From positions 2,463,001-2,527,000 of the forward strand of contig JADJWA010000001.1 of assembly GCA_016716605.1 (NCBI GenBank): a DNA stretch of 64,000 nt. The letters are read 5' to 3'. The notes below the pieces were generated by a model that made no database searches, was not told the origin of the DNA, and saw nothing but the letters and a program-made list of their open reading frames with translations. Below are positions 25,165 to 33,845 of this stretch, piece by piece (the first letter of the stretch is position 1; the number at the start of each line of letters is the position of its first letter). Source of the stretch: Flavobacteriales bacterium. GTDB lineage: Bacteria; Bacteroidota; Bacteroidia; Flavobacteriales_F; PHOS-HE28. The position numbers were made by a program, and so were the translations under genes.

Positions 25165-26489
25165 TCGCGCAAGTGGTCTTCGGCATCCTCCTCATCGCGG
25201 CCATCGCGCTATTCGCCCGCAATCTGGGCCGGATCGGGCGCAACATCCACCTCGGCAAGCCGCAGGCGATCAACGACCGCAAGGCCGAGCGCTGGAGCAC
25301 CATGGCGCGTGTCGCCTTGGGACAGAGCAAGATGGTCGTCCGCCCGGTGGCCGGCATCATGCACATCCTCATCTACGCGGGCTTCATCATCATCAACCTC
25401 GAGGTGCTGGAGATCTTCATCGATGGGCTCTTCGGCACGCATCGCATCGGCGCCTTCCTCGGAGGGTTCTATGATTTCCTCATCGGCAGCTTCGAGATCC
25501 TGGCCATCGGCGTGCTGTTGGCTTGCATCGTCTTCATCGCCCGTCGTGCCATCATCCAGCTGCCCCGCTTCCATAAGCCCGAGATGAAAGGCTGGCCCTC
25601 GAAGGACGCTATGATCATCCTCGTCACCGAGATCGTGCTCATGTGCGCATTCCTCACCATGAACGCGGCCGACTTCGTGTTGCAGGGCCTCGGCGCCGAG
25701 CATTACACGCAGGCCGGGTCCTTCCCGGTCAGCGCCGCGATCGCCTCAACCCTCAACCTCTCGAATCTTCAGCCTTCAACCCTCATCACCATGGAGCGCA
25801 CGGCCTGGTGGCTCCACATCGTCGGCATCCTCGGCTTCCTCAACTACCTCGTGGTGAGCAAGCACCTGCACATCCTGCTCGCCTTCCCAAACGTGTGGTA
25901 CAGCAAACTGGCGCCAAGGACCGAGTTCGCCAACATGCCGCGCATCACGGGCGAGGTGAAGAGCATGATCGACCCCAGCGTGCCGCCGCCCGATCCGGCA
26001 CCCGCGCGAACCGTCGCTGGCGCGGAAGTGCCCGAGCGCTTCGGTGCGAAGGACGTTTTCGACTTGAGCTGGAAGAGCCTGATGGATGCGTACAGCTGCA
26101 CCGAGTGCGGCCGCTGCACCAGTGAGTGCCCCGCCAACCTCACCGGCAAGTTGCTCAGCCCGCGCAAGATCATGATGGACACGCGCGACCGCTTGGAAGA
26201 AGTGGGCGAGGCCATCGATGCCAAAGGCAAGTGGGAGGACGATGGCCAGAGCCTGCACTCGCGCATCAGCGAAGAGGAGCTCTGGGCCTGCACCACCTGC
26301 AACGCCTGCACCCAGGCCTGTCCGGTGAACATCGATCCGGTGAGCATCATCATGGAGATGCGCCGCTACAAGGTGATGGAGGAGAGCAGCACCCGGCCTG
26401 CGCTCACGAGCATGTTTAACAACGTGGAGAACAACGGCGCGCCATGGGCGTTCGGGGCGGACAAACGAATGGATTGGGTGAATTCATGA
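25161..26489 (+). CDS. Membrane-bound 4Fe-4S redox protein
   Basis: A 442-residue integral membrane electron-transfer protein. The first about 260 residues contain roughly five hydrophobic helices (including VVFGILLIAAIALFA, GIMHILIYAGFIIINL, IGVLLACIVFIARRA, WWLHIVGILGFLNYLVV) with His residues that could ligate heme. The C-terminal part has two [4Fe-4S] motifs: CTECGRCTSECPANL and CTTCNACTQACPVNI. This resembles NarI/HdrE-type plus HdrC-type fusions that pass electrons between quinones and a soluble partner. The partner is probably the CCG-domain protein encoded next. A 42-nt heptad repeat is inserted in frame (see 25745). It overlaps the MCE gene start-stop. Confidence 0.88.
   Translation: MIAQVVFGILLIAAIALFARNLGRIGRNIHLGKPQAINDRKAERWSTMARVALGQSKMVVRPVAGIMHILIYAGFIIINLEVLEIFIDGLFGTHRIGAFLGGFYDFLIGSFEILAIGVLLACIVFIARRAIIQLPRFHKPEMKGWPSKDAMIILVTEIVLMCAFLTMNAADFVLQGLGAEHYTQAGSFPVSAAIASTLNLSNLQPSTLITMERTAWWLHIVGILGFLNYLVVSKHLHILLAFPNVWYSKLAPRTEFANMPRITGEVKSMIDPSVPPPDPAPARTVAGAEVPERFGAKDVFDLSWKSLMDAYSCTECGRCTSECPANLTGKLLSPRKIMMDTRDRLEEVGEAIDAKGKWEDDGQSLHSRISEEELWACTTCNACTQACPVNIDPVSIIMEMRRYKVMEESSTRPALTSMFNNVENNGAPWAFGADKRMDWVNS
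25745..25786 (+). repeat. Six tandem heptanucleotides inside the Fe-S gene
   Basis: 42 nt divide into six 7-mers (CTCAACC twice, then TCTCGAA, TCTTCAG, CCTTCAA, CCCTCAT). Six heptads keep the frame and encode about 14 residues (STLNLSNLQPSTLI) just before the conserved MERTAWWLH segment. The composition is poorer in G than the surroundings. Confidence 0.5.
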
Positions 26490-26491
26490 GT

Positions 26492-26576
26492 AAGCTCCAA
26501 GCTCCAAGGCTCAAGCTTCAAGCTTCAAGCTACGCAGTTGAAGCTTGTGGCTTGAGCCTTGTGGCTCGTGGCTTCG
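26492..26576. repeat. Degenerate heptanucleotide repeat with inverted symmetry
   Basis: Between the two Fe-S genes, 7-mers of the type CTCCAAG, GCTCAAG and CTTCAAG are repeated about five times. The complementary set (GTTGAAG, CTTGTGG, CTTGAGC, CTTGTGG, CTCGTGG) follows on the other arm. A perfect 10-bp inverted repeat (26519-26528 and 26538-26547) sits at the centre. No T-run follows, so it is not an ordinary terminator. Confidence 0.7.
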
Positions 26577-26595
26577 CATTCGATCTTTTTGTCCC

Positions 26596-27387
26596 ATGAG
26601 CCAGAGTCTCACCATCCCCACCATGGCCGCTTTCACCGCTTCTGGCGAAGTGCCCGAAGTGCTTTTCTGGGTAGGCTGCGCGGGATCATTCGATGACCGT
26701 GCGCGCAAGATCACCAAGGCCTTCGTGCGCATCCTGAATGCGGCCAAGGTGAAGTTCGCTGTGCTGGGGCAGGAAGAGACCTGCACCGGCGATCCCGCCC
26801 GTCGCGCGGGCAATGAGTTCCTCTTCCAGATGCAGGCGCTGCAGAACGTCACCGTGCTGAACGGCTATGGCGTGAAGCGCATCGTCACCGCCTGCCCGCA
26901 CTGCTTCAACACGCTGAAGAACGAGTACCCGGCGTTGGGCGGCAGCTACGAGGTGATGCATCACACGCAGTTCATCAATGCGCTGTTGAAGGAAGGCCGC
27001 ATCAAGGTGCAGGGCGGCGGCTTCAACGGCAAGCGCATCACCTTCCACGACCCTTGCTACCTCGGTCGCGGCAACAATGAGTACGAGGCCCCGCGCGAAG
27101 TGCTCCTGAAGCTCGATGCCGCGCTGGTGGAGATGAAGCGCAGCAAGCAGAACGGCCTGTGCTGCGGCGCTGGCGGAGCGCAGATGTTCAAAGAAGCAGA
27201 GCCCGGCGCGCGTGAGGTGAACCACGAGAGGGGCGAGGAAGCACTGGGCACCAAGCCGGACATCATCGCTGCGGGCTGCCCCTTCTGCAACACCATGCTT
27301 ACTGATGGCGTGAAGCACTTCAACAAAGAGGGTGAAGTGGTGGTGAAGGACGTGGCGGAGCTGATCGCGGAGGCGGGGGAGCTGTAG
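26596..27387 (+). CDS. CCG-domain (heterodisulfide reductase-like) Fe-S protein
   Basis: A 263-residue soluble protein with two cysteine-rich CCG domains. Landmarks are FWVGCAGSFDDRARKITKA, CPHCFNTLKNEYP, FHDPCYLGRGNNEYEAPREVL, NGLCCGAGGAQMF and AAGCPFCNTMLTDGVK. Such HdrB/GlpC/LutA-type subunits bind unusual Fe-S clusters and work with a membrane-bound ferredoxin-like subunit, here the gene just upstream. The physiological donor and acceptor cannot be told. ATG 26596 gives MSQSLTIPTM; the longer frame from 26545 is encoded by heptad repeat and was rejected. It is separated from its partner gene by a repeat-filled spacer. Confidence 0.9.
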   Translation: MSQSLTIPTMAAFTASGEVPEVLFWVGCAGSFDDRARKITKAFVRILNAAKVKFAVLGQEETCTGDPARRAGNEFLFQMQALQNVTVLNGYGVKRIVTACPHCFNTLKNEYPALGGSYEVMHHTQFINALLKEGRIKVQGGGFNGKRITFHDPCYLGRGNNEYEAPREVLLKLDAALVEMKRSKQNGLCCGAGGAQMFKEAEPGAREVNHERGEEALGTKPDIIAAGCPFCNTMLTDGVKHFNKEGEVVVKDVAELIAEAGEL

Positions 27388-27530
27388 GTCCGGCTCGTTT
27401 GTTCCACCAACAACTGTTAATGAGTTCGGGCGGCGGTGGGCGATGGCGCGTTTATTTCAATCACTTTGGCCTCGACTCAGGCATCGGATGCCCTTTCGAG
27501 AAACGTCTGCACCACGAACACAGAAGGACG

Positions 27531-28037
27531 ATGACGACCGAAGCACACGCCCCCATCCGTACCGTCGACTCCATGCCTGTGCATGCCCGCGTGTGGGCGT
27601 ACAAGACCGCGCGCGACCTTAGCCAGGCCGAGCAGAAGCTCATCCGCGAGCGCGGTGCCGCCTTCACCGATTCGTGGGCCGCGCACGGCGCACCGCTCGA
27701 TGCCTGCGTCGATGTGCTTTACAACCGCTTCGTCGTGATCGCCGTCGATGAAGAGCAGGCGAACGCCAGCGGCTGCAGCATCGACAAGAGCGTGGGCTTC
27801 ATCAAGCAGCTCGAGCACGACCTCAACCTCATGCTCACCGATCGCATGGTGGTGGTGTTCGAGGGCAGCGATGGCAAGGTGCACAGCTGCCGCCTGCAGG
27901 AATTGCCCGAATTGATCAAGGAAGGTGCGATCACCGCCGATACCGTTGTCTTCGACGATCTCGTAGGCACTGTGTCCGACCTGAACGAGCGCTTCCGCGT
28001 GCCCTTGCGCAGCAGCTGGATGCAGCGCTTCCTGTAA
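27531..28037 (+). CDS. Conserved hypothetical protein of the Fe-S operon
   Basis: A 168-residue cytoplasmic protein. It has no signal, membrane segment or Walker motif. Recognisable stretches are SMPVHARVWAYKTARDLSQ, FVVIAVDEEQANASGCSID (a Cys next to acidic residues) and LIKEGAITADTVVFDDLVGTV. Homologues commonly follow the CCG-domain gene in Bacteroidota and are sometimes named ABC transporter ATPase in databases, but nothing here supports an ATPase. The conserved gene order suggests a role linked to the redox pair. ATG 27531 is preferred to the longer frame from 27399, which reads through promoter-like sequence (CACTTTGG near 27472). Confidence 0.78.
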   Translation: MTTEAHAPIRTVDSMPVHARVWAYKTARDLSQAEQKLIRERGAAFTDSWAAHGAPLDACVDVLYNRFVVIAVDEEQANASGCSIDKSVGFIKQLEHDLNLMLTDRMVVVFEGSDGKVHSCRLQELPELIKEGAITADTVVFDDLVGTVSDLNERFRVPLRSSWMQRFL

Positions 28038-28100
28038 GATCCTACCAAGGGTCATTTGATAAGTCCTGGCCGGGCCCAGGTGGCAGCGCCTGGCTGCGCG

Positions 28101-28108
28101 CATCTTCG
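28101..28108 (+). promoter_or_regulatory. -7 box (CATCTTCG) for the CotH operon
   Basis: CATCTTCG, identical to the octamer before the ATP-grasp gene, ends 10 nt before ATG 28119. Confidence 0.4.
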
Positions 28109-28118
28109 TCGGGCACGC

Positions 28119-28526
28119 ATGCGCAGTGAGGCCGATCGCTGGTTAGGGGCGCTCTTCCATGGATGGGTGGAGCTGCTCACGCTGTTCACTGTGCTGCTCA
28201 CCGCGCTGGCGCTCATGGGTTGGGCCTGGAACCGGGGCTTCCGTCCGGCTGACCGCGGTCCATTGGTGAGCGTGCCCTTGCTGATGGCGGGCACGGCCAT
28301 GGTCGTGCTCCTTCGCGCATTCCGTGAAGAGCTGATTCCCGCGATCATCATCGCCGTAGGGCTCGTTCTGGCGGGTCTGTTGGGCCGCAGCATGCATCCG
28401 CGCGGCCTCTGGATTCCGACCATGGCCTTTTCCGCGCTGCTTGGCATGGGACGCAATCTCAGCGCACTGGCCCTCGGGCTGGTGATCCTGCTCGCGCTGC
28501 TCTTCAGCGCGCGCCAGCAGCGATGA
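28119..28526 (+). CDS. Small polytopic membrane protein of the CotH operon
   Basis: A 135-residue protein with about four hydrophobic helices: WVELLTLFTVLLTALALMGW, SVPLLMAGTAMVVLLRAF, PAIIIAVGLVLAGLLG and LALGLVILLALLFSA. The loops are Arg-rich and suggest an inner-membrane topology. No family is recognised (DUF4956 is one possibility, not confirmed). The frame is open from 28056, but ATG 28119 follows a -7 box and gives MRSEADRWLG. It overlaps the CotH gene by ATGA, so the two are coupled. A role in handling or localising the CotH-like proteins is inferred from operon structure only. Confidence 0.7.
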   Translation: MRSEADRWLGALFHGWVELLTLFTVLLTALALMGWAWNRGFRPADRGPLVSVPLLMAGTAMVVLLRAFREELIPAIIIAVGLVLAGLLGRSMHPRGLWIPTMAFSALLGMGRNLSALALGLVILLALLFSARQQR

Positions 28527-30118
28527 AGAAGCCCAGCTCACCGGCTGCGATCCTCCGCATCGGCTTCACGGTGCTGATCCTGCTTTCAATCCTGGGCTTC
28601 GCGGTCTCGCTCGGCCCATCGCGCGCCGCGCGCATTGCTGGTGCTGCTGTCGCGAACGTGCTGGTCGATGGCTTCGCGGAACAGCCCGGAGAGCACCGCA
28701 TCCCCATCATCGATCTGCGTGTCGATCCTGCGGCGCTCGATAGCCTGAATGCCGACCTGCCCTGGAGCGGTGGCACCAATGTGAAGGCCCGGCTGATCGA
28801 CAACGGGGTGGAGCACAAGGTGCGCTACCGCTATCGCGGGATGTACACGCCATCTCATTTCCTCGGCGGCAAGAAGTCGTTCCGCCTGAGCATGAAGCGC
28901 AGCAACCCGTGGGCGCCTTACCGCCGCGTGAACGTGATCAATCCCAAGGCGCACAACCTGGTGAACAACCACATGGCCGCGTGGGTGGCGGGCAGCATGG
29001 GCGTTCCGGTCCCGATGGATGAGATGGTCATCGCGCGCATCAATGGCCAGGACATCGGCGTGATGGAGCTCTATGAGCAGGTCGATGGCGACTTCGAGCG
29101 CAATCGTCATATCTGGCCGGAGCAGGTGCCCGTGTACAAGGGCGATTTCCCACCGATCAACGGGAGGACCCTCTCCAAGGGCCGCACGCTCTGGGCCGAT
29201 GCGGCGCACTGGGAATACAGCAGCAAGGCCGATAGCACGATCGCGCATGCCAAGCTCCTTCGGCTCATTGCCGCGCTGCGGAAGGACACCCTGCCCATGG
29301 CCGCGCACCGGGACAGCATCGCCGCGCTCCTCGATGTGGATGCATGGCTGCGCTATGAAGCCGCGTTGCTGGTGATCAACACCACCCATGTCGATCAGTA
29401 CCACAACCAATGGCTCGTGCTGAATCCGCGCAGCGGCCGCTACTATCCCGTGCTCTGGGATGCGCTCATGCTCTTCGCGCCGCCCGGCGAGCCTCTTTAC
29501 TACGTGAATGATGCGATGAGCTGGTGGATCATGCGCATACCGGAGTGGCGGCTTCAGCGGGATCGTTATGCGCGCGACGCCATGCAGCGCTTGCATCGCG
29601 AAGGCGGGTTCAACCGCCATCTCGATGCCGTCGTTGAGCGCATCCGGCCCTCGGTGCTGGCCGATCGCAACAAGTTCGGGAACGTCACCTTGGAGCCTGA
29701 GGATGTGCACCGCGTCTCCGTGCTGCATGTGATCGGATCATTGGCCGGCTTGCGCGATGGAGCCGCTGCGCATTGGGAACAGGCGCTGAATCGGATGGAG
29801 CGTGCCGAGGCGGTTGTCGATCGCAGGGCGGCGCTGCGCATCCGCTCGGAAACCGAGGCCCCGATCCGCTTGCATTGGACGGATGCGCCGCAGCAAGTGC
29901 TGGTGAACGGAGAGGCGGTGCAGGCAGAACCGTTCGCGGATGGATGGACCATCGTGCTGCACCGGGAGCTGGTCGCGAAGGAGGGCGGCAAGGATCATCC
30001 GCTCGCCGACAAACAAGCACTCGTTGTTGCGCCGCTCGATGCCACCATCGATTTCGGCGGATCCATCCCTGTGTCGCTCATGCTCACCAATGCCATCACC
30101 GATGAGCCGATCCGTTAA
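28523..30118 (+). CDS. CotH-family kinase-like protein, membrane-anchored
   Basis: A 531-residue protein with an N-terminal membrane anchor (ILRIGFTVLILLSILGFAV) and a CotH kinase-type domain: VRYRYRGMYTPSHFLGGKKSF (the RxRG and KKSF region holding the ATP-site Lys), RVNVINPKAHNLVNNHMA, VIARINGQDIGVMELYEQVD (INGxxxGxYxLxE pattern), and LVINTTHVDQYHNQWL with YYPVLWDALMLF (the WDxD-like metal region). CotH of Bacillus is an atypical kinase that phosphorylates spore-coat proteins on Ser; bacterial relatives outside spore formers are widespread and uncharacterised. A periplasmic location is inferred. The C-terminal about 100 residues form a beta-rich domain (IRLHWTDAPQQVLVNGEA). Confidence 0.85.
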   Translation: MKKPSSPAAILRIGFTVLILLSILGFAVSLGPSRAARIAGAAVANVLVDGFAEQPGEHRIPIIDLRVDPAALDSLNADLPWSGGTNVKARLIDNGVEHKVRYRYRGMYTPSHFLGGKKSFRLSMKRSNPWAPYRRVNVINPKAHNLVNNHMAAWVAGSMGVPVPMDEMVIARINGQDIGVMELYEQVDGDFERNRHIWPEQVPVYKGDFPPINGRTLSKGRTLWADAAHWEYSSKADSTIAHAKLLRLIAALRKDTLPMAAHRDSIAALLDVDAWLRYEAALLVINTTHVDQYHNQWLVLNPRSGRYYPVLWDALMLFAPPGEPLYYVNDAMSWWIMRIPEWRLQRDRYARDAMQRLHREGGFNRHLDAVVERIRPSVLADRNKFGNVTLEPEDVHRVSVLHVIGSLAGLRDGAAAHWEQALNRMERAEAVVDRRAALRIRSETEAPIRLHWTDAPQQVLVNGEAVQAEPFADGWTIVLHRELVAKEGGKDHPLADKQALVVAPLDATIDFGGSIPVSLMLTNAITDEPIR

Positions 30119-32276
30119 GCATCGATTGATCGGGGCGCGGGCCTGGCTCATGGCCGTTGCGATGGTGGCCGTGCTGCTCTTCGTCGGGTTCCGCTTCGTG
30201 GATACCGACCGGCTTGCGGGCGATTGGCCCTTAGGCATCGAGCATCATGAGGTCGATGGCTACGCAGCCCTGCTCGATTGGCGCTCTGATACGGCTTCCG
30301 GCACAGCTGAGCGCTACTTGATTTCCAGCGCGCCCGAGGCGTGCCTTATGGAAGAGCGCGGACCCGGATGGAACACGCACTGGTTTGAGGCGGAAGGCTT
30401 TGGCGATTCGGTCGAGGTGCGCCGCTTGCGAACGGAGCCCGGCGGTTTCGTCATCAAGTTCAAGCGTTCAGAGCCGTTCCGTTCGCAGCGGCATATCGTG
30501 CTGTCTCCAGCACGTGTGTCAAGCCTGCGCGCCAAGTACCTCGAGATCCTTGCGGATGAATTGGGGCTGATCACCCCGGAGGTGAGCTTCGTGCGCATCA
30601 TCGCCTGCGGCAAGGACCAAGGGCTCTTCCTGAAAGAGGAACGCATCGACGACGACTTCCTGGAGAAGCGCGGGCTTCCGGGCGCTGCCCTTGCGGAGTT
30701 CGGCCACGACGCTTCACGTCCTGACCACCTTTTCCCTGATTTCGATGATGATTCGCTGGCGATGACCGATCTCACGCCTGTGCTTGCACGGGCATACGGT
30801 GAGCTCGCCGCTGGCCGCACGGATCTGCTTCCTTACCTGGTCGATGCGCGCGCCGCTGGTGCGCTCTTGGTCATGGCTTGGATCGAGCATGGGCCATCGG
30901 CCTTCGATCATGCGCATGTGATGGCTTACGATTGGTCACGCGGACGTTTGGTGCCCTTGTACCGACGGAGCCGTGCGAACCCGGTTGCACGGACCGCCGT
31001 CCCGTTCCGCATGAGCGATCCACTCACCTTGGCGATAGTGGATGGCACGATCCGCCAGTACGTTCGCGAGCGTTGGTCGAAGCTGAGTGATGAGGCCTGG
31101 CGCGTGCGCGAGCGCTTCGCCGCGATCGATCGGGCATGGCTGCCCATTCTGGCTGAAGGCCAAGCGTTGGCCGTAGCGCAGGCGCGCATGAAACAGATTC
31201 AGGAGGAATTGCTGGGATCCGCGATGCTCGCCGCCGACCCCATCAAAGGGCTCGAAGCCTCCTTGGCCCGGCATGCGGGCGATGCGTCACTTAGCCTTGG
31301 ATTGGAGACCACAGGCTATTGGCCCGGCGATGACGATGCGGCCATCCTCGCGGGGTTCGCTGAGCGCACAAAGGCATTCGTGCGCGGTGATACACTGGTG
31401 TTCCCGCGTGGACGATACCTCATCTCCAGCGACCTAACCGTGCCGTACGGCCATGCCGTGGTGATGGAGCCAGGCGCGCGGATCGAGATCGCTGCTGGAG
31501 CGAGCGTGATGATCCAAGGTCCATGGCATGTGCGCGGCACCAAGCGCAATCCGGTCTTCATCCGGGCAGCGGATGATGGAGCGCCCTTCGGCAGTTTCAC
31601 TGTCGTAGGCGACGGCACCACCGATGTACGCATCGAGGGCTTGCAGATGAGCGGCGGGAGCGAGGGCAGGCTCAACGGCGTGTACGCCAGCGGCATGCTC
31701 GCCATCCACGGCGCCGCGGGGACCATCATGCGGGATTGCGTGATCAGCGGGTCGCACGGCGAGGATCTCATGAACATCAAGGGCGGCGAGGTGCAACTGC
31801 GCGATTGCATCTTCGAGAACGGTCACGCTGATCTGCTGGACTTGGACCGCTGCACAGGAACCATTGATCGCTCGGTCTTCCGCAACGGCCTCGCGGATGC
31901 GAACGGCGATGGCCTCGATGTGAGCGCTTCGCGCATCCTCGTGACCGGCTGCACATTCTCGAATTTGAAGGATAAGGGCATCAGTGTGGGCGAGGCCAGT
32001 CAGTTGCTGGCCATGGATTCGCGCTTCGATGGAAATTCCGCAGCGCTTGTCTCCAAGGACCTCAGCGTCGCTTACGCTTCGGGTAATCGCTTCATCGGCA
32101 ACGGGATCGCCTTCGCGGCTTATCGCAAGAAGCCGATCTACGGCGGGGCACGACTGGTGCGCTACACCAACGTGCTTGAAGCGAATGCGCGTGATGAGCA
32201 GGCGGACGAGCAGAGCGCCATCATCACCGAGGCGGTCCTCGATGAGAAGGTGCGCCGCATGTTCGGGATGCCTTGA
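30102..32276 (+). CDS. CotH-like pseudokinase fused to right-handed beta-helix
   Basis: A 724-residue membrane-anchored protein (ARAWLMAVAMVAVLLFVGF). Residues about 90-320 resemble the CotH domain (GFVIKFKRSEPFRSQRHIVL, EILADELGLITPEVSFVRI, GLFLKEERIDDDFLEKRG). Where CotH has the WDxD metal site, this protein reads RLVPLYRRSRANP, so catalysis is doubtful. Residues about 420-690 are parallel beta-helix coils (GYLISS-like strands, VMEPGARIEIAAGASVMI, NPVFIRAADDGAPFGSFTVV, GNRFIGNGIAF) as in pectate-lyase-type folds. The start at 30102 overlaps the first CotH gene by 17 nt. It probably forms a functional pair with it, possibly as a glycan-binding or substrate-presenting partner. Confidence 0.8.
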   Translation: MSRSVKHRLIGARAWLMAVAMVAVLLFVGFRFVDTDRLAGDWPLGIEHHEVDGYAALLDWRSDTASGTAERYLISSAPEACLMEERGPGWNTHWFEAEGFGDSVEVRRLRTEPGGFVIKFKRSEPFRSQRHIVLSPARVSSLRAKYLEILADELGLITPEVSFVRIIACGKDQGLFLKEERIDDDFLEKRGLPGAALAEFGHDASRPDHLFPDFDDDSLAMTDLTPVLARAYGELAAGRTDLLPYLVDARAAGALLVMAWIEHGPSAFDHAHVMAYDWSRGRLVPLYRRSRANPVARTAVPFRMSDPLTLAIVDGTIRQYVRERWSKLSDEAWRVRERFAAIDRAWLPILAEGQALAVAQARMKQIQEELLGSAMLAADPIKGLEASLARHAGDASLSLGLETTGYWPGDDDAAILAGFAERTKAFVRGDTLVFPRGRYLISSDLTVPYGHAVVMEPGARIEIAAGASVMIQGPWHVRGTKRNPVFIRAADDGAPFGSFTVVGDGTTDVRIEGLQMSGGSEGRLNGVYASGMLAIHGAAGTIMRDCVISGSHGEDLMNIKGGEVQLRDCIFENGHADLLDLDRCTGTIDRSVFRNGLADANGDGLDVSASRILVTGCTFSNLKDKGISVGEASQLLAMDSRFDGNSAALVSKDLSVAYASGNRFIGNGIAFAAYRKKPIYGGARLVRYTNVLEANARDEQADEQSAIITEAVLDEKVRRMFGMP

Positions 32277-33845
32277 TCAGGGAATGAAGATCCCTGCCCG
32301 ATCTACCGGCCGTTCAGCGCTGCGGTCCACTGCGCCTTGCAGGAGCAGTTCATCGGCCGGCGCCTTGTCAATCGGATAGAGCACCGCATCGGGCTTGTCG
32401 AGGAAGATCACGTCGCTGATGGCTCCTTCTTTCAGGAGCACGCGGATCCGGCTGCAATCAGCGCGGTTCACACCGAAGACCTCATCGGCGCCGTCTTTTT
32501 CTTCACGTGTGAAGTAAACCGTGCGGGCATTGCCTTCCACATCGAGGCGGTCGAGCGCATTTTCCACGAAGTAGCCGGTCATGACGGTACCGGTCACTTG
32601 ATCGTAGCGGCTGCTGTCGGCGCGCGAGAGCAGGAATCCGTTGCCGCGCACATGCAGCCGGTGGGCCTTGCCATCCTTGAGGGCGATGCGGATCGTATCT
32701 CCGGTGATCTGGTCGGCGCCGTTCCAGAGCACGGGCCGGTGATGCATGCGGATCAGGCTGTCGGCATCGCTGAAGAGCAGGGTATCGCAAGCGCCTTGCA
32801 GGTCGCGCTTGAAGAAGCGCACGCTCCGGCGCGCGGTGATGCGTCGGCCCGGGCCATCAGGCGCGGTGAAGAGCGTGTCGCCATGCACGAATAGCGTATC
32901 GTCGTCCATGCGCAGCTGCAGCTCGGCTTGTCCGGTGATCATGCTGCGCTCGTCGCGCTCGCTGTAGCGGCCTTCGCTTCCCAAGGCGCGCAGGTCGCCG
33001 CTGCTGTCGGTGATGGCCACATGGCCCCAAGCCCAGCCGATCCCGCCAGCGCGCTCGTAGTGCAGGCTGTCGCCCTCGATCATCCGGCCCTTGCTGCGCA
33101 CCTGGGTCCGGCGGTTGAAGCGGGCGCGTTCGTTGCGTGTATCGTATGTGCCGCCGAGGGTGCTGATCTCGGTCTCGCCTTGCGTGATCGCGGTGGGCCC
33201 GAAGAAGGCCGCGATGCCGGTGGTCGTGGCGTAGTGCATGGTATCGCCGGTGATGCGGCGATCGGGGTGCTCCAGCAGCACGTTGCTGCCGAAGATGAAT
33301 CGGCGTTGATCGGCGAGATAGGTGCCGGTGCCGCTGGTGAGCACGCTGCCGTCATCCTGGTTCACGATACGCCCCCCCTGGCTGTACACGGCGCGCTTGC
33401 CGCGCAGGTCGTAATCGAGCGCGGGAGCTGTGAGCTCCATGCTGCGGTCACGCAGGCGCACATTGCCCTCGAGGCGCGCTGCGCGCTGCTGGCCGTTGTA
33501 GCGCAGCAGGTCGGCGTCGGCGCGGAGCGTATCGCCCTGCTCGATGCTCACGTGACCGAAGGCATCCACGCGCTGATCAGCGAAGAGGAGCGCGCTGTCG
33601 CACCGCATCAGCGCTTCGGCATGCTTGAAGCGCACGTTGCCGCGGAGCCGTTGCGCGCCGCTGGCCGTCTGGTCATAGAGCCACACGTCGGCATTGAGGA
33701 TCTCCACCCGGCCATCTCCTCCGCTCACCGCTGATTGCGCGGCGACCGCGGGGGAAATGATGGCCACGGGCATGAATAGCGCGGCACGCATGATGCTGCG
33801 CATGTTCAATGCGCATGCCGAGGCTTTTGGGAGCGGGGACCGCAT
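32277..33845 (-). CDS. OstA/LptA-like periplasmic protein
   Basis: A 522-residue exported protein with signal peptide (MRAALFMPVAIISPAVAAQ). Many short repeated OstA-type strands follow: VEILNADVWLYDQ, RLRGNVRFKHAEALMRCDSA, VDAFGHVSIEQGDTLRADAD, LEGNVRLRDRSMEL, and ITGDTMHYATTTG. The alternating pattern of 'GNV', 'GDT' and 'D-S' turns marks a long beta-jellyroll resembling the LptA/LptD N-domain bridge that carries LPS across the periplasm. Together with lptD at 20362 it suggests that LPS-type transport operates. ATG 33845 overlaps the DUF4924 stop (TGATG) and is preferred for coupling; ATG 33803 would give a shorter signal peptide. It abuts the CotH operon tail to tail. Confidence 0.85.
   Translation of the reverse strand: MRSPLPKASACALNMRSIMRAALFMPVAIISPAVAAQSAVSGGDGRVEILNADVWLYDQTASGAQRLRGNVRFKHAEALMRCDSALLFADQRVDAFGHVSIEQGDTLRADADLLRYNGQQRAARLEGNVRLRDRSMELTAPALDYDLRGKRAVYSQGGRIVNQDDGSVLTSGTGTYLADQRRFIFGSNVLLEHPDRRITGDTMHYATTTGIAAFFGPTAITQGETEISTLGGTYDTRNERARFNRRTQVRSKGRMIEGDSLHYERAGGIGWAWGHVAITDSSGDLRALGSEGRYSERDERSMITGQAELQLRMDDDTLFVHGDTLFTAPDGPGRRITARRSVRFFKRDLQGACDTLLFSDADSLIRMHHRPVLWNGADQITGDTIRIALKDGKAHRLHVRGNGFLLSRADSSRYDQVTGTVMTGYFVENALDRLDVEGNARTVYFTREEKDGADEVFGVNRADCSRIRVLLKEGAISDVIFLDKPDAVLYPIDKAPADELLLQGAVDRSAERPVDRAGIFIP

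Noticed and set aside
26519..26547. Terminator between the two Fe-S genes
   Set aside because: The 10-bp stem is followed by GTGGCTTGAG and not a T-run; it is better explained by the heptad repeat.
27531..28037. ABC transporter ATPase, the name often given to homologues
   Set aside because: No Walker A, signature or Walker B motif can be found in the 168 residues.
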